Assembly: GCA_013298985.1 (NCBI GenBank)
Contig: JAAFJS010000029.1
Location: 1 to 36,217 of the forward strand
Length of the DNA stretch: 36,217 nt
Direction: 5' to 3'
Source of the DNA: Cytophagales bacterium
GTDB taxonomy: Bacteria > Bacteroidota > Bacteroidia > Cytophagales > Thermoflexibacteraceae
Of the stretch, positions 1 through 8,635 are shown piece after piece. The position numbers were made by a program, and so were the translations under genes. A model generated the notes under the pieces. It had not been told where the DNA came from. It ran no database searches and saw only the letters and a list, made by a program, of their open reading frames with translations. The first letter of the stretch is position 1. Each line of letters opens with the position of its first letter.

Positions 1-64
1 TGGGTTTACTTTCCCACTCCGCAAGGCGTTGAAGTAAGATTGCTGTTGCTTTTTCTTTGTCCAT
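1..64 (-). CDS. Partial protein, N-terminus only (runs off left edge)
   Basis: The minus strand has an ATG at 64-62 followed by 21 open codons to the window edge. The peptide begins MDKEKATAILLQRLAEWES and looks like an amphipathic helix. The upstream stretch is A-rich, as is usual for Bacteroidota start sites. Only the N-terminus is visible, so no function is given. It could be a chance open frame, but the charged helical composition favours a real gene. Confidence 0.5.
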   Translation of the reverse strand, partial: MDKEKATAILLQRLAEWESKP

Positions 65-439
65 AATAAGGTGATTTTAATTTTTTTTTGCTAATTTACA
101 AATTATATGCATTTATTCGTACACCCATAGTTTTGTTTCCAAATTTATGATTTTATTTTAAAACTCTATAAAGTCAGTTTCAAATAATTCAGATTTTAAG
201 TAATTCAAATGTTTAAGCGTTTCGAAACTCCATTTACATTCATGCTATGAATTATTATAGTAGTTCCCCCCGCTAAAGCGAGGGGTTATCCTCAACTACG
301 CCTTTTAAGCCGCAATGGAATTGGCGTGAAACTTTATAACTGCTTATGGAGCAAGCGTATAGGAGTGTTATATTGAAATATTTATTTTTGTAGAACATTG
401 ATGCAGACTATAAAAAAATAATGACACAGGAATTTCATC
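65..439. other. Gene-free stretch with GC-rich hairpin
   Basis: This AT-rich gap separates the left-edge gene start from the end of the membrane protein gene. It holds one GC-rich hairpin at 266-285 (CCCC and CGC arms closing on GCG and GGGG, with one C/A mismatch). Next to it are short imperfect inverted repeats between about 300 and 356. This looks like a dispersed palindromic element. A TATTTTTG box lies at 383-390 on the plus strand, but no plus gene follows closely, so it is probably fortuitous. No open frame worth calling was seen. Confidence 0.5.
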
Positions 440-868
440 TTATTTTCCTTGCAGATAAGGCTTCCGTATCATTATCAGTTCACAATTTACGACCAACAAA
501 ACAACTATAATTTCTCCAATAAAATAGGCTAACCCTATCATTGTCAAAGACTTGTACTGTTGTATTAAAAGCCAAAACGTCAGTAGGCAGTAGAGGCAAT
601 TTGCAATGGCAATCCCTTGCAAATAGGGTTTCCACTTTTGAATATTGAGCAAATAACAGCCCATGGAATAAATCGTAAAAATAGCAGCAGGCATTGATAA
701 TGCGTAAATTATCCTTTGCGACATTCCAAAAATAGTGGGGTAGGGGGCTAATAAAAAAACTAACAAGAGGGTAGAAAGTAACGCCCCCATGCCATCTACC
801 AAAAAGATAGTTCTTGGGGATAGTTTTTCAATCATACGATTTAGTTTACTTGTCATAATTTTAAACAA
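440..868 (-). CDS. Four-helix integral membrane protein, unknown function
   Basis: The 142-residue product has four hydrophobic segments at roughly residues 21-42, 50-73, 83-102 and 109-131, so it should sit in the inner membrane. The pattern SPRTIFLVDGMGAL near the N-terminus followed by short loops resembles small uncharacterised membrane proteins common in Bacteroidota; that is from memory. The start is uncertain: ATGs at 868, 856 and 835 are all in frame. The last gives a product starting MIEKLSPR, which leaves room for a promoter before the divergent gene at 886. No partner or substrate can be inferred. Confidence 0.7.
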   Translation of the reverse strand: MFKIMTSKLNRMIEKLSPRTIFLVDGMGALLSTLLLVFLLAPYPTIFGMSQRIIYALSMPAAIFTIYSMGCYLLNIQKWKPYLQGIAIANCLYCLLTFWLLIQQYKSLTMIGLAYFIGEIIVVLLVVNCELIMIRKPYLQGK

Positions 869-885
869 CTTAATTTAAAAATAAA

Positions 886-1599
886 ATGTATTTGCCTGAT
901 TATCAATTTTTTGGCTCAGAAGACTCGCAAGATATTGATGTTGCCTTTTTTATAGAAAAAATGCCTGAAAGCACTCATCAATGCGCGACCCTCAACAAAA
1001 CTTACTGCCAAGCCCTCGCAGACTTGCACCATTACACCAAGCCTGTAAATGGCAACTTGGTCGTGGTACAAGATGGTAGCCTACGCCATGTTTTTAAGGG
1101 AACAACTGACGAATTAAATAACGCCCTTTTTTATACATATTCTCTTCATTACCAGTATGTTGAAAACAAAATTACCTCGCTTTTAAAACGTGACGTAGAT
1201 TTGAAATTTTTGCGATGTACGCGTACTATTTTGTCCTATTTTACCAAGACAGCTCACAGAAAAGAGATAAAACTGGCATTGGACGGCGATATTGATTTGA
1301 AATACGAAGTTTTGAGAAACTTAAATTTGTTACAATCTATTGAAAATCAGTTTCTTAATGTTAATATTATCAAAAGTATAGCTTTCCAGTTAGGGCAAAC
1401 GCTTGCGCTCAACGAAGGTAAGGAATTATATACCAAAAATGAAATAGCCGCTTATTTTCCCTCTTTAAAGCCATTCCTTTACCGAAATAGTAAGGCTAAT
1501 TATCTCCTATTGAATGAGTTACTGCTTATTTTTTTAGATAAGTTAGCAGAAAGAAGAAAAACCATGCAAGACAAGTTTGAATATGGGTATAGATTTTAA
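886..1599 (+). CDS. Nucleotidyltransferase-like protein (tentative)
   Basis: The 237-residue soluble protein has no signal peptide. Near the N-terminus it has FFGSEDSQDIDVAFF (about residues 8-22). This resembles the catalytic signature of the polymerase-beta nucleotidyltransferase superfamily, a GS followed by an Asp-x-Asp pair. The usual loop between GS and the Asp pair is 9-13 residues and here it is only four. A further acidic strand (LVVVQDGSL) follows near residue 60. The C-terminal two thirds are predicted helical. A nucleotidyl-transfer activity is therefore an inference only. The start lies 17 bp from the divergent membrane protein gene and is preceded by an A-rich TAAAAATAAA stretch typical of Bacteroidota. 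No neighbour clarifies a role. Confidence 0.65.
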   Translation: MYLPDYQFFGSEDSQDIDVAFFIEKMPESTHQCATLNKTYCQALADLHHYTKPVNGNLVVVQDGSLRHVFKGTTDELNNALFYTYSLHYQYVENKITSLLKRDVDLKFLRCTRTILSYFTKTAHRKEIKLALDGDIDLKYEVLRNLNLLQSIENQFLNVNIIKSIAFQLGQTLALNEGKELYTKNEIAAYFPSLKPFLYRNSKANYLLLNELLLIFLDKLAERRKTMQDKFEYGYRF

Positions 1600-1742
1600 T
1601 GCGATTTTATCTTTTTTTTAACAATTTCTTACATTGTCCACAAATGAACACCGTTGTATCGTTTTCGTACACATTTTTTAATTTTCAAATTAGCAATTAT
1701 TCATTTAAGTAGTTGATAATTAAATGAATAATAAACTTGGCA

Positions 1743-1750
1743 TAACTTTG
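1743..1750 (+). promoter_or_regulatory. Bacteroidota promoter -7 box, TAACTTTG
   Basis: TAACTTTG fits the TAnnTTTG consensus of the Bacteroidota primary sigma factor. A TTG at 1713-1715 is too far upstream (27 bp) to be a good -33 element. The predicted start, about 1757, lies 45 nt before the small open frame at 1803 and 514 nt before the susC-type gene. Confidence 0.4.
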
Positions 1751-1802
1751 GATTAACACGATAAAGTCAAATAATATATAAAACTTAATACTACTACATA
1801 CT

Positions 1803-1973
1803 ATGAAAACTGTACTTCAAACTCAGTTCTCGTCTGTTTCTGCGTCTGCTCTATATGTGGATATTTTTGCAGAAAACCTTTCTCCAAAGACCAGACTTTT
1901 CTATTCCTTACATATCCAAGAACCAATACCTGACTTTTTCTCGGTCAAGCGTAAGCAATCTATTTTATTTTAA
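1803..1973 (+). CDS. Possible small protein, 56 residues, unknown
   Basis: An ATG-initiated frame of 56 codons follows the TAACTTTG box by about 50 nt and is preceded by an A-rich stretch. The product starts MKTVLQTQFSSVSASALYVD and ends in a basic tail with KRKQ. It has no signal peptide, membrane segment or recognisable motif. It may be a real small protein, a leader peptide for the susC transcript, or a decayed gene. Support is limited to position and start context. Confidence 0.35.
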   Translation: MKTVLQTQFSSVSASALYVDIFAENLSPKTRLFYSLHIQEPIPDFFSVKRKQSILF

Positions 1974-2127
1974 TTCATCTCCGTTTTTGTGTTTGATGAA
2001 GAAGCATTGGTAGAAAAAATCTACTAACGATATACTTTCTTGCTTGATACATCAAATACAGCACGCGATTCATGCCTTCATCATCTTTTATGAGATAGAG
2101 ATGCCTAATTTTATGATTTTAGAAAAA

Positions 2128-2188
2128 TGTAAAACAAGGTATTAGGTAATAAATACGTATCGTGTAAAACAAAGTATTTGGTAATAAA
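2128..2188 (+). repeat. 26-bp direct repeat pair, possible operator
   Basis: Two 26-bp units at 2128-2153 and 2163-2188 differ at two positions and start 35 bp apart. Each begins TGTAAAACAA and ends GGTAATAAA. They lie about 85 bp before the susC start codon, in a place suited to regulator binding. A 35-bp period is about 3.3 helical turns, so two bound proteins would not lie on exactly the same face. A regulatory role is inference. Confidence 0.5.
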
Positions 2189-2270
2189 ATTTAATATATA
2201 TATAAACTAATTATTATTTCTACTTAAAAATTTATTTTTTACTTTAATTTTTAACCTTATTTAAAAAATT

Positions 2271-5200
2271 ATGAGACGAATCTTACTGAGTAATTTTTTG
2301 CTTTTAGTAGCAATTTTGTTTACTTCTGCGGTTTGGGCGCAAGACCGCACCATCAAGGGGAAAGTAACCTCAAAGGAAGAAGGCATTGGGCTTCCTGGGG
2401 TGAATGTGGTCGTCAAAGGCACAAGTGTTGGTACAGCCACCAACACAGATGGTACTTATAGCGTGCAAGTAGCCGCCAATGCGAAAGTGTTGGTTTTTTC
2501 CTTTGTGGGTTTTCAGAACCAAGAGGTAGAGATTGGCAACCGCAATTCCGTAGATGTAGAACTGGTTTCTGATGACAAGGTATTGTCAGAAATCGTGGTT
2601 ACGGCGGTGGGTATTGAGCGCAATACCAAGAAGTTAGGCTATTCTGTGGAGCAGGTTAGCTCAGAAAAATTGGTGCAGAAATCAGAGCCTGATGTACTGC
2701 GCGCCTTGCAGGGCAAAGTGCCAGGGCTAAATATTTCGAGTTCTGGCGGTGCGGCGGGTAGCTCTACGCGTATCACGATTCGCGGTGCTAACTCGTTCAG
2801 TGGCAATAACCAGCCGCTTTTTGTGGTAGATGGGATTCCATTTAACAACGATTTGGTAGAAACCACCAATTCAAGGGACAATGGTGCAGCGTACTCAAGT
2901 CGCGTGGCAGCGGCGGCGGCTTTGTACGGTACGCGTGCAGCAAACGGCGTGATTGTGATTACGACCAAATCAGGGAGCAACAAAGCCTCTGCCAAAAAAG
3001 GACTGGAAGTTACCTACAATACAAGCTACAGCAACGAAAGAATAGCCAATTATCCTAATTTTCAAAACAAGTACGGACCTGGTTCTCAGCAGGTTTACGC
3101 CAATGCAAACGGCACTTGGGGTCCCGAATTTGGCTTGGGTAGGACTTATGCTGGTACAGGTGGCTACACGCCCAATACCACAGGCACAGATTCTATTCCT
3201 ATCTGGGTGGGTTATAATACGTATGCTGCCCAGTTTCCACAGCAAGCGGCGCAGTTTGGACTTAGGGCGGGCGGAAACGTAGCCTACCAAGCCTATCCTG
3301 ACAACGTCAAAGATTTTTTCCGCAATGGAAATGTTTTTGAAAACTCGATTAGCGTTACAGGGGGAACACCCAAAGCAAGCATTACCGCAGTGCTTTCGAG
3401 CATGAAACAGCAAAGTTTTTTCCCTGGTTCTGATTTTAGTCGCTACAACGTCAGCGTGGGTGGAAATACCACACTGGACAACGGATTGATTATTGGTGCA
3501 AATCTTTCATATATTAATAGTATCCAAAACAGTCCTCTTTTTGGGGCAAATGGTACTTCTCCGCTTTCTCGTCTGTTCCAAATGCCGCGCAACTGGCCGC
3601 TTACCAGCCTTCCTTATGAAGACCCCAACGGTACAGGTGTATTCTTTTTTCCGTTTGGTCAGGCAGATAATCCGCTTTGGTCAGTCAATAACAGCATTTT
3701 TAATAGCAAAGTAAGCCGCATCACCACTGCTTTTAGTGCCGCCTATGATGTAAATGATTGGTTCAATATTACTTATAAAATAGGGACAAACTCCTATGGT
3801 GATACGCGTTTGCAACGCATTGCCGCAGGTTCGCTGTCGGGCGCGCAAGGCTTGGGTAGCATCAATCAAGACCAAATTAATTTCCAAGAGATAGAATCAA
3901 ACTTGCTGTTTAACTTCAATAAAAAACTTTCGGAAGACTGGACGGTCAAGGCTACAGTAGGGCATAATGTCAATCAACGCACCACCGACCAGCGTTCTGT
4001 AACCAGTTTGGGCATTATTTCTCGTGGCATAGACCTACTTACCAATACGAATAGCTTGCAGGCACTACCCAGTGCGTACAGTCGTCGCCGTTTGTGGGCG
4101 GTACTTGCAGATATTACTGTAGATTACAAAAACTTTTTGTCCTTGAATTTTACAGGCAGAAATGACAATTCTTCTACCCTTCCCAAAGACAAACGAAATT
4201 ATTTTTACTATTCGGCAAGTGGTTCGTTTAACATCATTGACGCATTTGCGATTAAGTCTGAGGTCATCAATGGCGCAAAAATCAGAGGTGGCTACGCCCG
4301 CGTGGGTCGCGACGCCTCTCCTTACCAAGTTATTAATACGTTTAACATCAACTTTGGACAGGCTACAGGCTTAGAAGGTGCTTTGCGAAACAACGATTTT
4401 CCTTTCAATGGGCAGGCGGGTGCTTCTGCAAACCCTGTTTTTACTGACCCAAACTTAAAACCCGAATTTACCAATGAGGTAGAAACAGGCTTGAACTTGG
4501 AATTATTCAAAAGCCGCATCACCCTGGACGTAACTTATTATAATCGATTGACTACGGACGTGATTGCCAATCGCGCCGTACCGCGCAGTACAGGTTATTA
4601 CAATTTCACCACCAACTTTGGAGCTATCCGCAACAAGGGCTGGGAAATTGGCTTGAATATCGTCCCTCTTGACCTAAATAATGGCTTGAAATGGGATATT
4701 TATGCCGCTTTCACACGCAACCGCAATATTGTAGAAAGTCTTACGGACGGCGTTCAGGAAATTATTTTACGTAATTTGTTTTCAGGAAATACCAATATAG
4801 TGCCTGTGGTGCGCCCTGGTGAGCCTTTTGGTGCGTTGCGCGGTACGTATGCTGCTCGCGATGCCAATGGCAACTTGCTCATAGACCCCAATACAGGGCT
4901 GATAATCCAATCTTTGGACAATAAAATCGTAGGCGACCCCAACCCTGATTTCATTTTGGGTGTTACCAATACCATTTCATACAAAGGTTTTACGCTTAGT
5001 GGCGTGATTGACTACCGCAAAGGTGGCGATATTTATTCTTGGACAAACCAATTTTTGCTCGGTAGAGGTGTAACCAAAGATACCGAAGACCGCGAAATTC
5101 CAAAAATAGTGCCTGGGGTGCTGGGCAATCCTAATACCTTGCAGCCATTGCTGGGCGGAGATGGACAGCCTATCCGCAATACGATTCAAGTGATGGAGAA

Positions 5201-5525
5201 CAACTTGTGGTTTCAGGCGGCTGGGCGTTCGTTTGCCATCAATGGCCCCGACGAAATGCAAGTCTATGATGCAACGACGATTCGCTTGCGCGAGATTACG
5301 CTGGCATACACTTTCCCAAAAACATGGTTAAGCAAAACGCCTTTTGGCTCTGCAACACTTTCATTATCAGGGAGAAACCTCTGGTTTATCGCCCCTAATA
5401 TGCCTCGCCACACGCGTATGGACCCAGAAGTCAATACCTTTGGCAACGGCAATACACAAGGCATTGATTTTTTTGCTGCCCCTGGTGTCAGACGTTTTGG
5501 CGCAAATTTGAGAATTACTTTCTAA
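2271..5525 (+). CDS. SusC/RagA-type TonB-dependent outer-membrane receptor
   Basis: The 1084-residue product begins with a signal peptide (MRRILLSNFLLLVAILFTS, cleavage after WAQ). A carboxypeptidase-regulatory-like beta domain follows (about 25-110, with KGKVTSKEEGIGLPGVNVVVKG). The plug domain is at about 115-235 (VLRALQGKVPGLNIS, then QPLFVVDGIPFNN). A long beta-barrel ends in aromatic-rich RRFGANLRITF. This is the standard SusC build and length (about 1000-1100). Such receptors import glycans or peptides across the outer membrane using TonB energy, with the SusD-type lipoprotein as a lid. That partner is the next gene, 221 bp downstream. The substrate cannot be read from the sequence, since no glycosidase or peptidase is nearby. 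Confidence 0.97.
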   Translation: MRRILLSNFLLLVAILFTSAVWAQDRTIKGKVTSKEEGIGLPGVNVVVKGTSVGTATNTDGTYSVQVAANAKVLVFSFVGFQNQEVEIGNRNSVDVELVSDDKVLSEIVVTAVGIERNTKKLGYSVEQVSSEKLVQKSEPDVLRALQGKVPGLNISSSGGAAGSSTRITIRGANSFSGNNQPLFVVDGIPFNNDLVETTNSRDNGAAYSSRVAAAAALYGTRAANGVIVITTKSGSNKASAKKGLEVTYNTSYSNERIANYPNFQNKYGPGSQQVYANANGTWGPEFGLGRTYAGTGGYTPNTTGTDSIPIWVGYNTYAAQFPQQAAQFGLRAGGNVAYQAYPDNVKDFFRNGNVFENSISVTGGTPKASITAVLSSMKQQSFFPGSDFSRYNVSVGGNTTLDNGLIIGANLSYINSIQNSPLFGANGTSPLSRLFQMPRNWPLTSLPYEDPNGTGVFFFPFGQADNPLWSVNNSIFNSKVSRITTAFSAAYDVNDWFNITYKIGTNSYGDTRLQRIAAGSLSGAQGLGSINQDQINFQEIESNLLFNFNKKLSEDWTVKATVGHNVNQRTTDQRSVTSLGIISRGIDLLTNTNSLQALPSAYSRRRLWAVLADITVDYKNFLSLNFTGRNDNSSTLPKDKRNYFYYSASGSFNIIDAFAIKSEVINGAKIRGGYARVGRDASPYQVINTFNINFGQATGLEGALRNNDFPFNGQAGASANPVFTDPNLKPEFTNEVETGLNLELFKSRITLDVTYYNRLTTDVIANRAVPRSTGYYNFTTNFGAIRNKGWEIGLNIVPLDLNNGLKWDIYAAFTRNRNIVESLTDGVQEIILRNLFSGNTNIVPVVRPGEPFGALRGTYAARDANGNLLIDPNTGLIIQSLDNKIVGDPNPDFILGVTNTISYKGFTLSGVIDYRKGGDIYSWTNQFLLGRGVTKDTEDREIPKIVPGVLGNPNTLQPLLGGDGQPIRNTIQVMENNLWFQAAGRSFAINGPDEMQVYDATTIRLREITLAYTFPKTWLSKTPFGSATLSLSGRNLWFIAPNMPRHTRMDPEVNTFGNGNTQGIDFFAAPGVRRFGANLRITF

Positions 5526-5561
5526 GTAATTATGAATTATTAGTGATGAATTATGAATGAA

Positions 5562-5577
5562 TCGCAACGGTGAACAG
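5562..5577 (-). repeat. Copy of 16-nt dispersed element
   Basis: On the minus strand this reads CTGTTCACCGTTGCGA. It is a relative, with three differences in 16, of the element CGGTTCGCCGTAGCGA at 14472-14487. It lies in the 221-bp spacer between the SusC-type and SusD-type genes. The spacer also holds short repeated ATGAATTAT-type words (5530-5560). No promoter was recognised in the spacer. Confidence 0.45.
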
Positions 5578-5746
5578 TACAAAATACTTATAGCCAATTA
5601 ATTATATGTGATTCTTATTTTAATAATTTAAACTAATGATAATGAACTACTTAAGGAACTAAAAAGAGAAGGAGCATGAGGACGTTTTTTACAGTTCATA
5701 TTTTACAAAAAAACATCTCACAAATAATAGTTAAACTAAATTTAAA

Positions 5747-7360
5747 ATGAGAAAATTAATAAATACAATCCTATACAGCTTGGTGTTATTTATTGGAATG
5801 AGTTGCACCAAAGGTTTTTTAGATATAAATGATGACCCCAATAACCCCACCGTAGTAACCAGTGGGCAGTTATTGACCACCGCGCAGCTCAATGTGATGA
5901 ATGGCTTGGGCAGTGGCAGTGCGGGCATCTCCAATTCATGCAATGTATTTGTCCACCAAACCACGCAGCGCAGTCGCAATGACAGCTATGCCTTTGCCGC
6001 AAGTGATGCCTCAGTGCAGCAAGCATGGGAAAGCCTATACGCAGGGGGAATCCAAAACCTCAATATCGTCATTAAAAATTCCACCGAAGCAAGTAATTTT
6101 CACTATGTTGGCATAGCTCAAATTATAAAAGCGGTGGCGTATAGTTACATGGTCGATGTCTGGGGCAATGTGCCTTTTACAGAAGCAGGCGACATTGGTA
6201 AAAATCCTTTTCCAAGGTTTGACAATGGCGAACAGATTTATCCCGAACTCATTAAGCTGTTAGACGAGGGTATTGCTAACTTGGCTAAAACCAGCAACAT
6301 ACGCGTGGGTGGCGACGATTTGATTTATGGTGGCAACTTAGTTCGTTGGAGAAAATTGGCAAAGACATGGAAACTCAAAATGTATAACCAAGTTCGTTTG
6401 GTACAAAATGTAACCAGTAATGTCAATGCTTTAATTGCCGAAAATGATTTTATTGGCGCAGGTGAAAACTTTGAATTGCGCTACGGAAACATCTCTGTTC
6501 CTGAAAATCGCAATCCCGTTTTCCGTTCTGACTACAATGCAGACCCCAATAACGGCAGGCTAAACTACATTAGCGTTTATTTCCATGAGGTTTTGTTAGG
6601 GCAGAATCAGCAGTATCCGATTATGAACGGCATTACAGACCCGCGTATTCCATATTATTATTTCAACCAGCTTTCTACCGCGCGACCCAATGCACAAAAT
6701 CCAGTAGAATACCGCAATGGGAGCTTTTTGTCTATTTATTTTGCCTCACAGGGACCCAATCAAGGCTTTGACCAGTCCTCTTCGCTGACCATTGTAGGGC
6801 AGTATTTTTGTGGAGGCAGGTTCGATGACGGCAATGGCGTAACGGCGGCAGGCGTAACGGGTAGCTCTGCCCGCGGTGATGGCGCACTGCGCGTGATGCC
6901 TTTCCATAGCTTGTTATTTACACGTGCAGAATTGGCGCAAGCGGGCGCAGGGCAGGGCGATACGCGAGTCTTGTTCCGCGAGGCGATGCTTGCTTCTTTT
7001 GCAGAAGTAAATCGTGCGGCGGCAACGGCAGGCTCGCCCGCTATTAGCAATACCGTCATCAATACTTACATAGAGGCAGTATTGGCAAAATATGATGCCG
7101 CAAGCACACAAGGCAAATTAGAGCTAATTATGATTCAAAAGTGGATTGCAAACTTTGGTTTTGGCTTAGAATCTTACAATGATTACCGCCGCACAGGTTT
7201 CCCTCTCATGTTTGACCCAAATACAGACAATATCGCTTTTACAAACAACAATCGCGGCTATCCTTTGTCATTCCCTTATGCACAAAACGAGCTAAACTTG
7301 AACGCCAATGCACCCACACAGCGCGTAGTAGTCCAAGACAGGGTTTTCTGGGATAGATAA
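5747..7360 (+). CDS. SusD/RagB-type nutrient-binding outer-membrane lipoprotein
   Basis: The 537-residue product starts with a lipoprotein signal (MRKLINTILYSLVLFIGMSC), with Cys20 as lipid attachment. The N-terminal FLDINDDPNNPT and the helical TPR-like region (for example HYVGIAQIIKAVAYSYMVDVWGNVPFTEA) are typical of the SusD-like families of about 480-550 residues. The C-terminal part has GLESYNDYRRTGFP and ends near FWDR, a usual finish for the family. It would sit on the cell surface and cap the SusC-type barrel encoded upstream. Ligand specificity is not evident. No promoter was recognised in the spacer, so it is probably co-transcribed with the receptor gene. Confidence 0.96.
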   Translation: MRKLINTILYSLVLFIGMSCTKGFLDINDDPNNPTVVTSGQLLTTAQLNVMNGLGSGSAGISNSCNVFVHQTTQRSRNDSYAFAASDASVQQAWESLYAGGIQNLNIVIKNSTEASNFHYVGIAQIIKAVAYSYMVDVWGNVPFTEAGDIGKNPFPRFDNGEQIYPELIKLLDEGIANLAKTSNIRVGGDDLIYGGNLVRWRKLAKTWKLKMYNQVRLVQNVTSNVNALIAENDFIGAGENFELRYGNISVPENRNPVFRSDYNADPNNGRLNYISVYFHEVLLGQNQQYPIMNGITDPRIPYYYFNQLSTARPNAQNPVEYRNGSFLSIYFASQGPNQGFDQSSSLTIVGQYFCGGRFDDGNGVTAAGVTGSSARGDGALRVMPFHSLLFTRAELAQAGAGQGDTRVLFREAMLASFAEVNRAAATAGSPAISNTVINTYIEAVLAKYDAASTQGKLELIMIQKWIANFGFGLESYNDYRRTGFPLMFDPNTDNIAFTNNNRGYPLSFPYAQNELNLNANAPTQRVVVQDRVFWDR

Positions 7361-7401
7361 ACAAAAAATAGTCAAATTCTTTATTTTTAACATTAATACG
7401 T

Positions 7402-7962
7402 ATGAAAAAAATTATAAATATATGCTTGTTTTCTTTGGTAATCGTTTTCGCAGGGGCTTGCTCCTACCAAACTGATAAACTGCCCTATCCTATATTTGAG
7501 CAGGGCGCACACTTCATAACTACCTTAGTGCCAGAGCCTAATCCGCTGACAGCCGCTAATGTAGCTACCTTGCGCGTAAGCGTTGCCAGTGCGAGTAGTT
7601 CCTCACTTTCTTTCAAAACGCAAAGCCTCAACGCTGACCAGATTGAGAAAATAGACGTTTTTGTCGCACATCGCAGAGGCGCAGTAAGCACGCCTGCCAT
7701 CTCGCCAACGGCACCGCATGGCGTTTTATTCAAGACAATAACCTCTTTGGGCGGTACAGAAAGCTATTCGGTAAGCGAAATGATTAGCATGACCAAAATA
7801 GCTGCCACAGACCTGCGCGCCAATGACCTCTTTGCCCTCAAATTCGTGGCAACCATGAAGGACGGACGCGTTTTCTCTGCTGACAATTCAGGACCAGGCA
7901 TCAACGTAAACCCAATCGGAACGACATTTCGTACTTTCCTCTTTGTCAATATGACAAATTAG
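7402..7962 (+). CDS. Small lipoprotein of the SusCD locus, unknown function
   Basis: The 186-residue product has a lipoprotein signal ending AGAC (Cys20). The mature part is rich in Ser, Ala and Thr with beta-strand character. It contains ISPTAPHGVLFKTI and DLRANDLFALKFVATMKDGRVF, which suggest a compact beta-sandwich. It starts 41 bp after the SusD-type gene and is most likely the third cistron. Many SusCD loci carry such an extra surface lipoprotein that helps hold ligand; assignment here is by position, not by a recognised family. The stop codon is followed at 8149 by a terminator. Confidence 0.85.
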   Translation: MKKIINICLFSLVIVFAGACSYQTDKLPYPIFEQGAHFITTLVPEPNPLTAANVATLRVSVASASSSSLSFKTQSLNADQIEKIDVFVAHRRGAVSTPAISPTAPHGVLFKTITSLGGTESYSVSEMISMTKIAATDLRANDLFALKFVATMKDGRVFSADNSGPGINVNPIGTTFRTFLFVNMTN

Positions 7963-7981
7963 ACTTTTTGTGAAAGTAGCC

Positions 7982-8019
7982 TTTTCCCCCTCTCAGAAGG
8001 AGAGGGGGTAGGGGAGAGG
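7982..8019 (-). repeat. C-rich dispersed palindromic repeat, copy 1
   Basis: A perfect 9-bp stem (CCCCCTCTC at 7986-7994 with GAGAGGGGG at 8000-8008, loop AGAAG) is followed by TAGGGGAGAGG. Read on the minus strand it has the same order as the copies at 30315 and 34540: CCTC-C-tract, TACCCCCTC, loop, G-tract, A-run. Confidence 0.65.
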
Positions 8020-8148
8020 CAATAAAAAATCAACTTTTGAAAAAGTCCATTAAAGATATGTGAAAACCTCCTCTGCGCGACCTCACGCACAGGAAAGGAG
8101 GCACAAAGGTAACTCGTAAGAGTTGTTTCATTTTAAATAATCATTGAT

Positions 8149-8177
8149 AAAAGACTCTCTATCTTAGGGAGTCTTTT
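8149..8177 (+). terminator. Intrinsic terminator after the SusCD locus
   Basis: An 11-bp stem (AAAAGACTCTC with GGGAGTCTTTT, one T-G pair) closes a 7-nt loop. The 3' arm ends in TTTT and the flanking A/T runs would let it act in both directions. It ends the transcript of the three-gene uptake locus. Confidence 0.8.
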
Positions 8178-8603
8178 ATGCTTTTGTGTCTGTTATATTC
8201 ACATTCTCTCTTGTGCAGTCAGTTTCTCAAAACTGACTTTTTTCTACTCATCTATGTATATTACAAAAAAGACATATTGCTTTTAAATACCTGAAAGACT
8301 GATGCCTGCCTTTGCTTCCTTGTGTAAGTTTTATCAATTTTATGTCGTTTTATTGGATTTTATAAGTGATATTATCCTGATTACTAAAAATAAATCTTAT
8401 CTTTTTCTAAATTCTTATCCTAAACCCTAATTTTATAGTACAATTTATACGCTGTTTTATACAAAATAACCTTTGATTAATCCTATTTTTCTGAAAAATT
8501 GCACTTTAACAAGATAAACATTGTACCCTACTCATACACTTTTAATGCTTTTTTATTATCAACGTAATTTTTATACTTTTTTGCAAATTTATGAACCCAA
8601 AAC

Positions 8604-8635
8604 TTGCTTTTTCACATTTTTATCCCCTATCTTTG
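8604..8635 (+). promoter_or_regulatory. Bacteroidota promoter for the secreted protein gene
   Basis: TTG at 8604-8606, a 21-bp spacer, and TATCTTTG at 8628-8635 match the Bacteroidota TTG/TAnnTTTG promoter. The predicted start near 8642 leaves a 5' untranslated region of about 140 nt before the ATG at 8784. Confidence 0.75.

Larger units (their letters stand above)
1600..2270. other. Long leader region upstream of the SusC-type gene
   Basis: This 671-bp stretch holds a promoter-like box at 1743, a 56-codon open frame at 1803-1973, and an imperfect long-range inverted repeat (GATGAAGAAGCAT near 1995-2007 against ATGCCTTCATC near 2081-2091). A pair of 26-bp direct repeats follows at 2128-2188, and then about 80 bp of almost pure A/T precedes the susC start. 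The arrangement suggests a regulated, structured leader, but no known riboswitch was recognised. Confidence 0.45.

Noticed and set aside
383-390. TATTTTTG as a promoter
   Set aside because: No plus-strand gene follows within 490 bp and no TTG element is at the right distance.
2639-3413. Open frames of 118 and 147 codons on the minus strand inside the SusC-type gene
   Set aside because: They are antisense to a clear receptor gene, have no motif or signal, and mirror its codon pattern.
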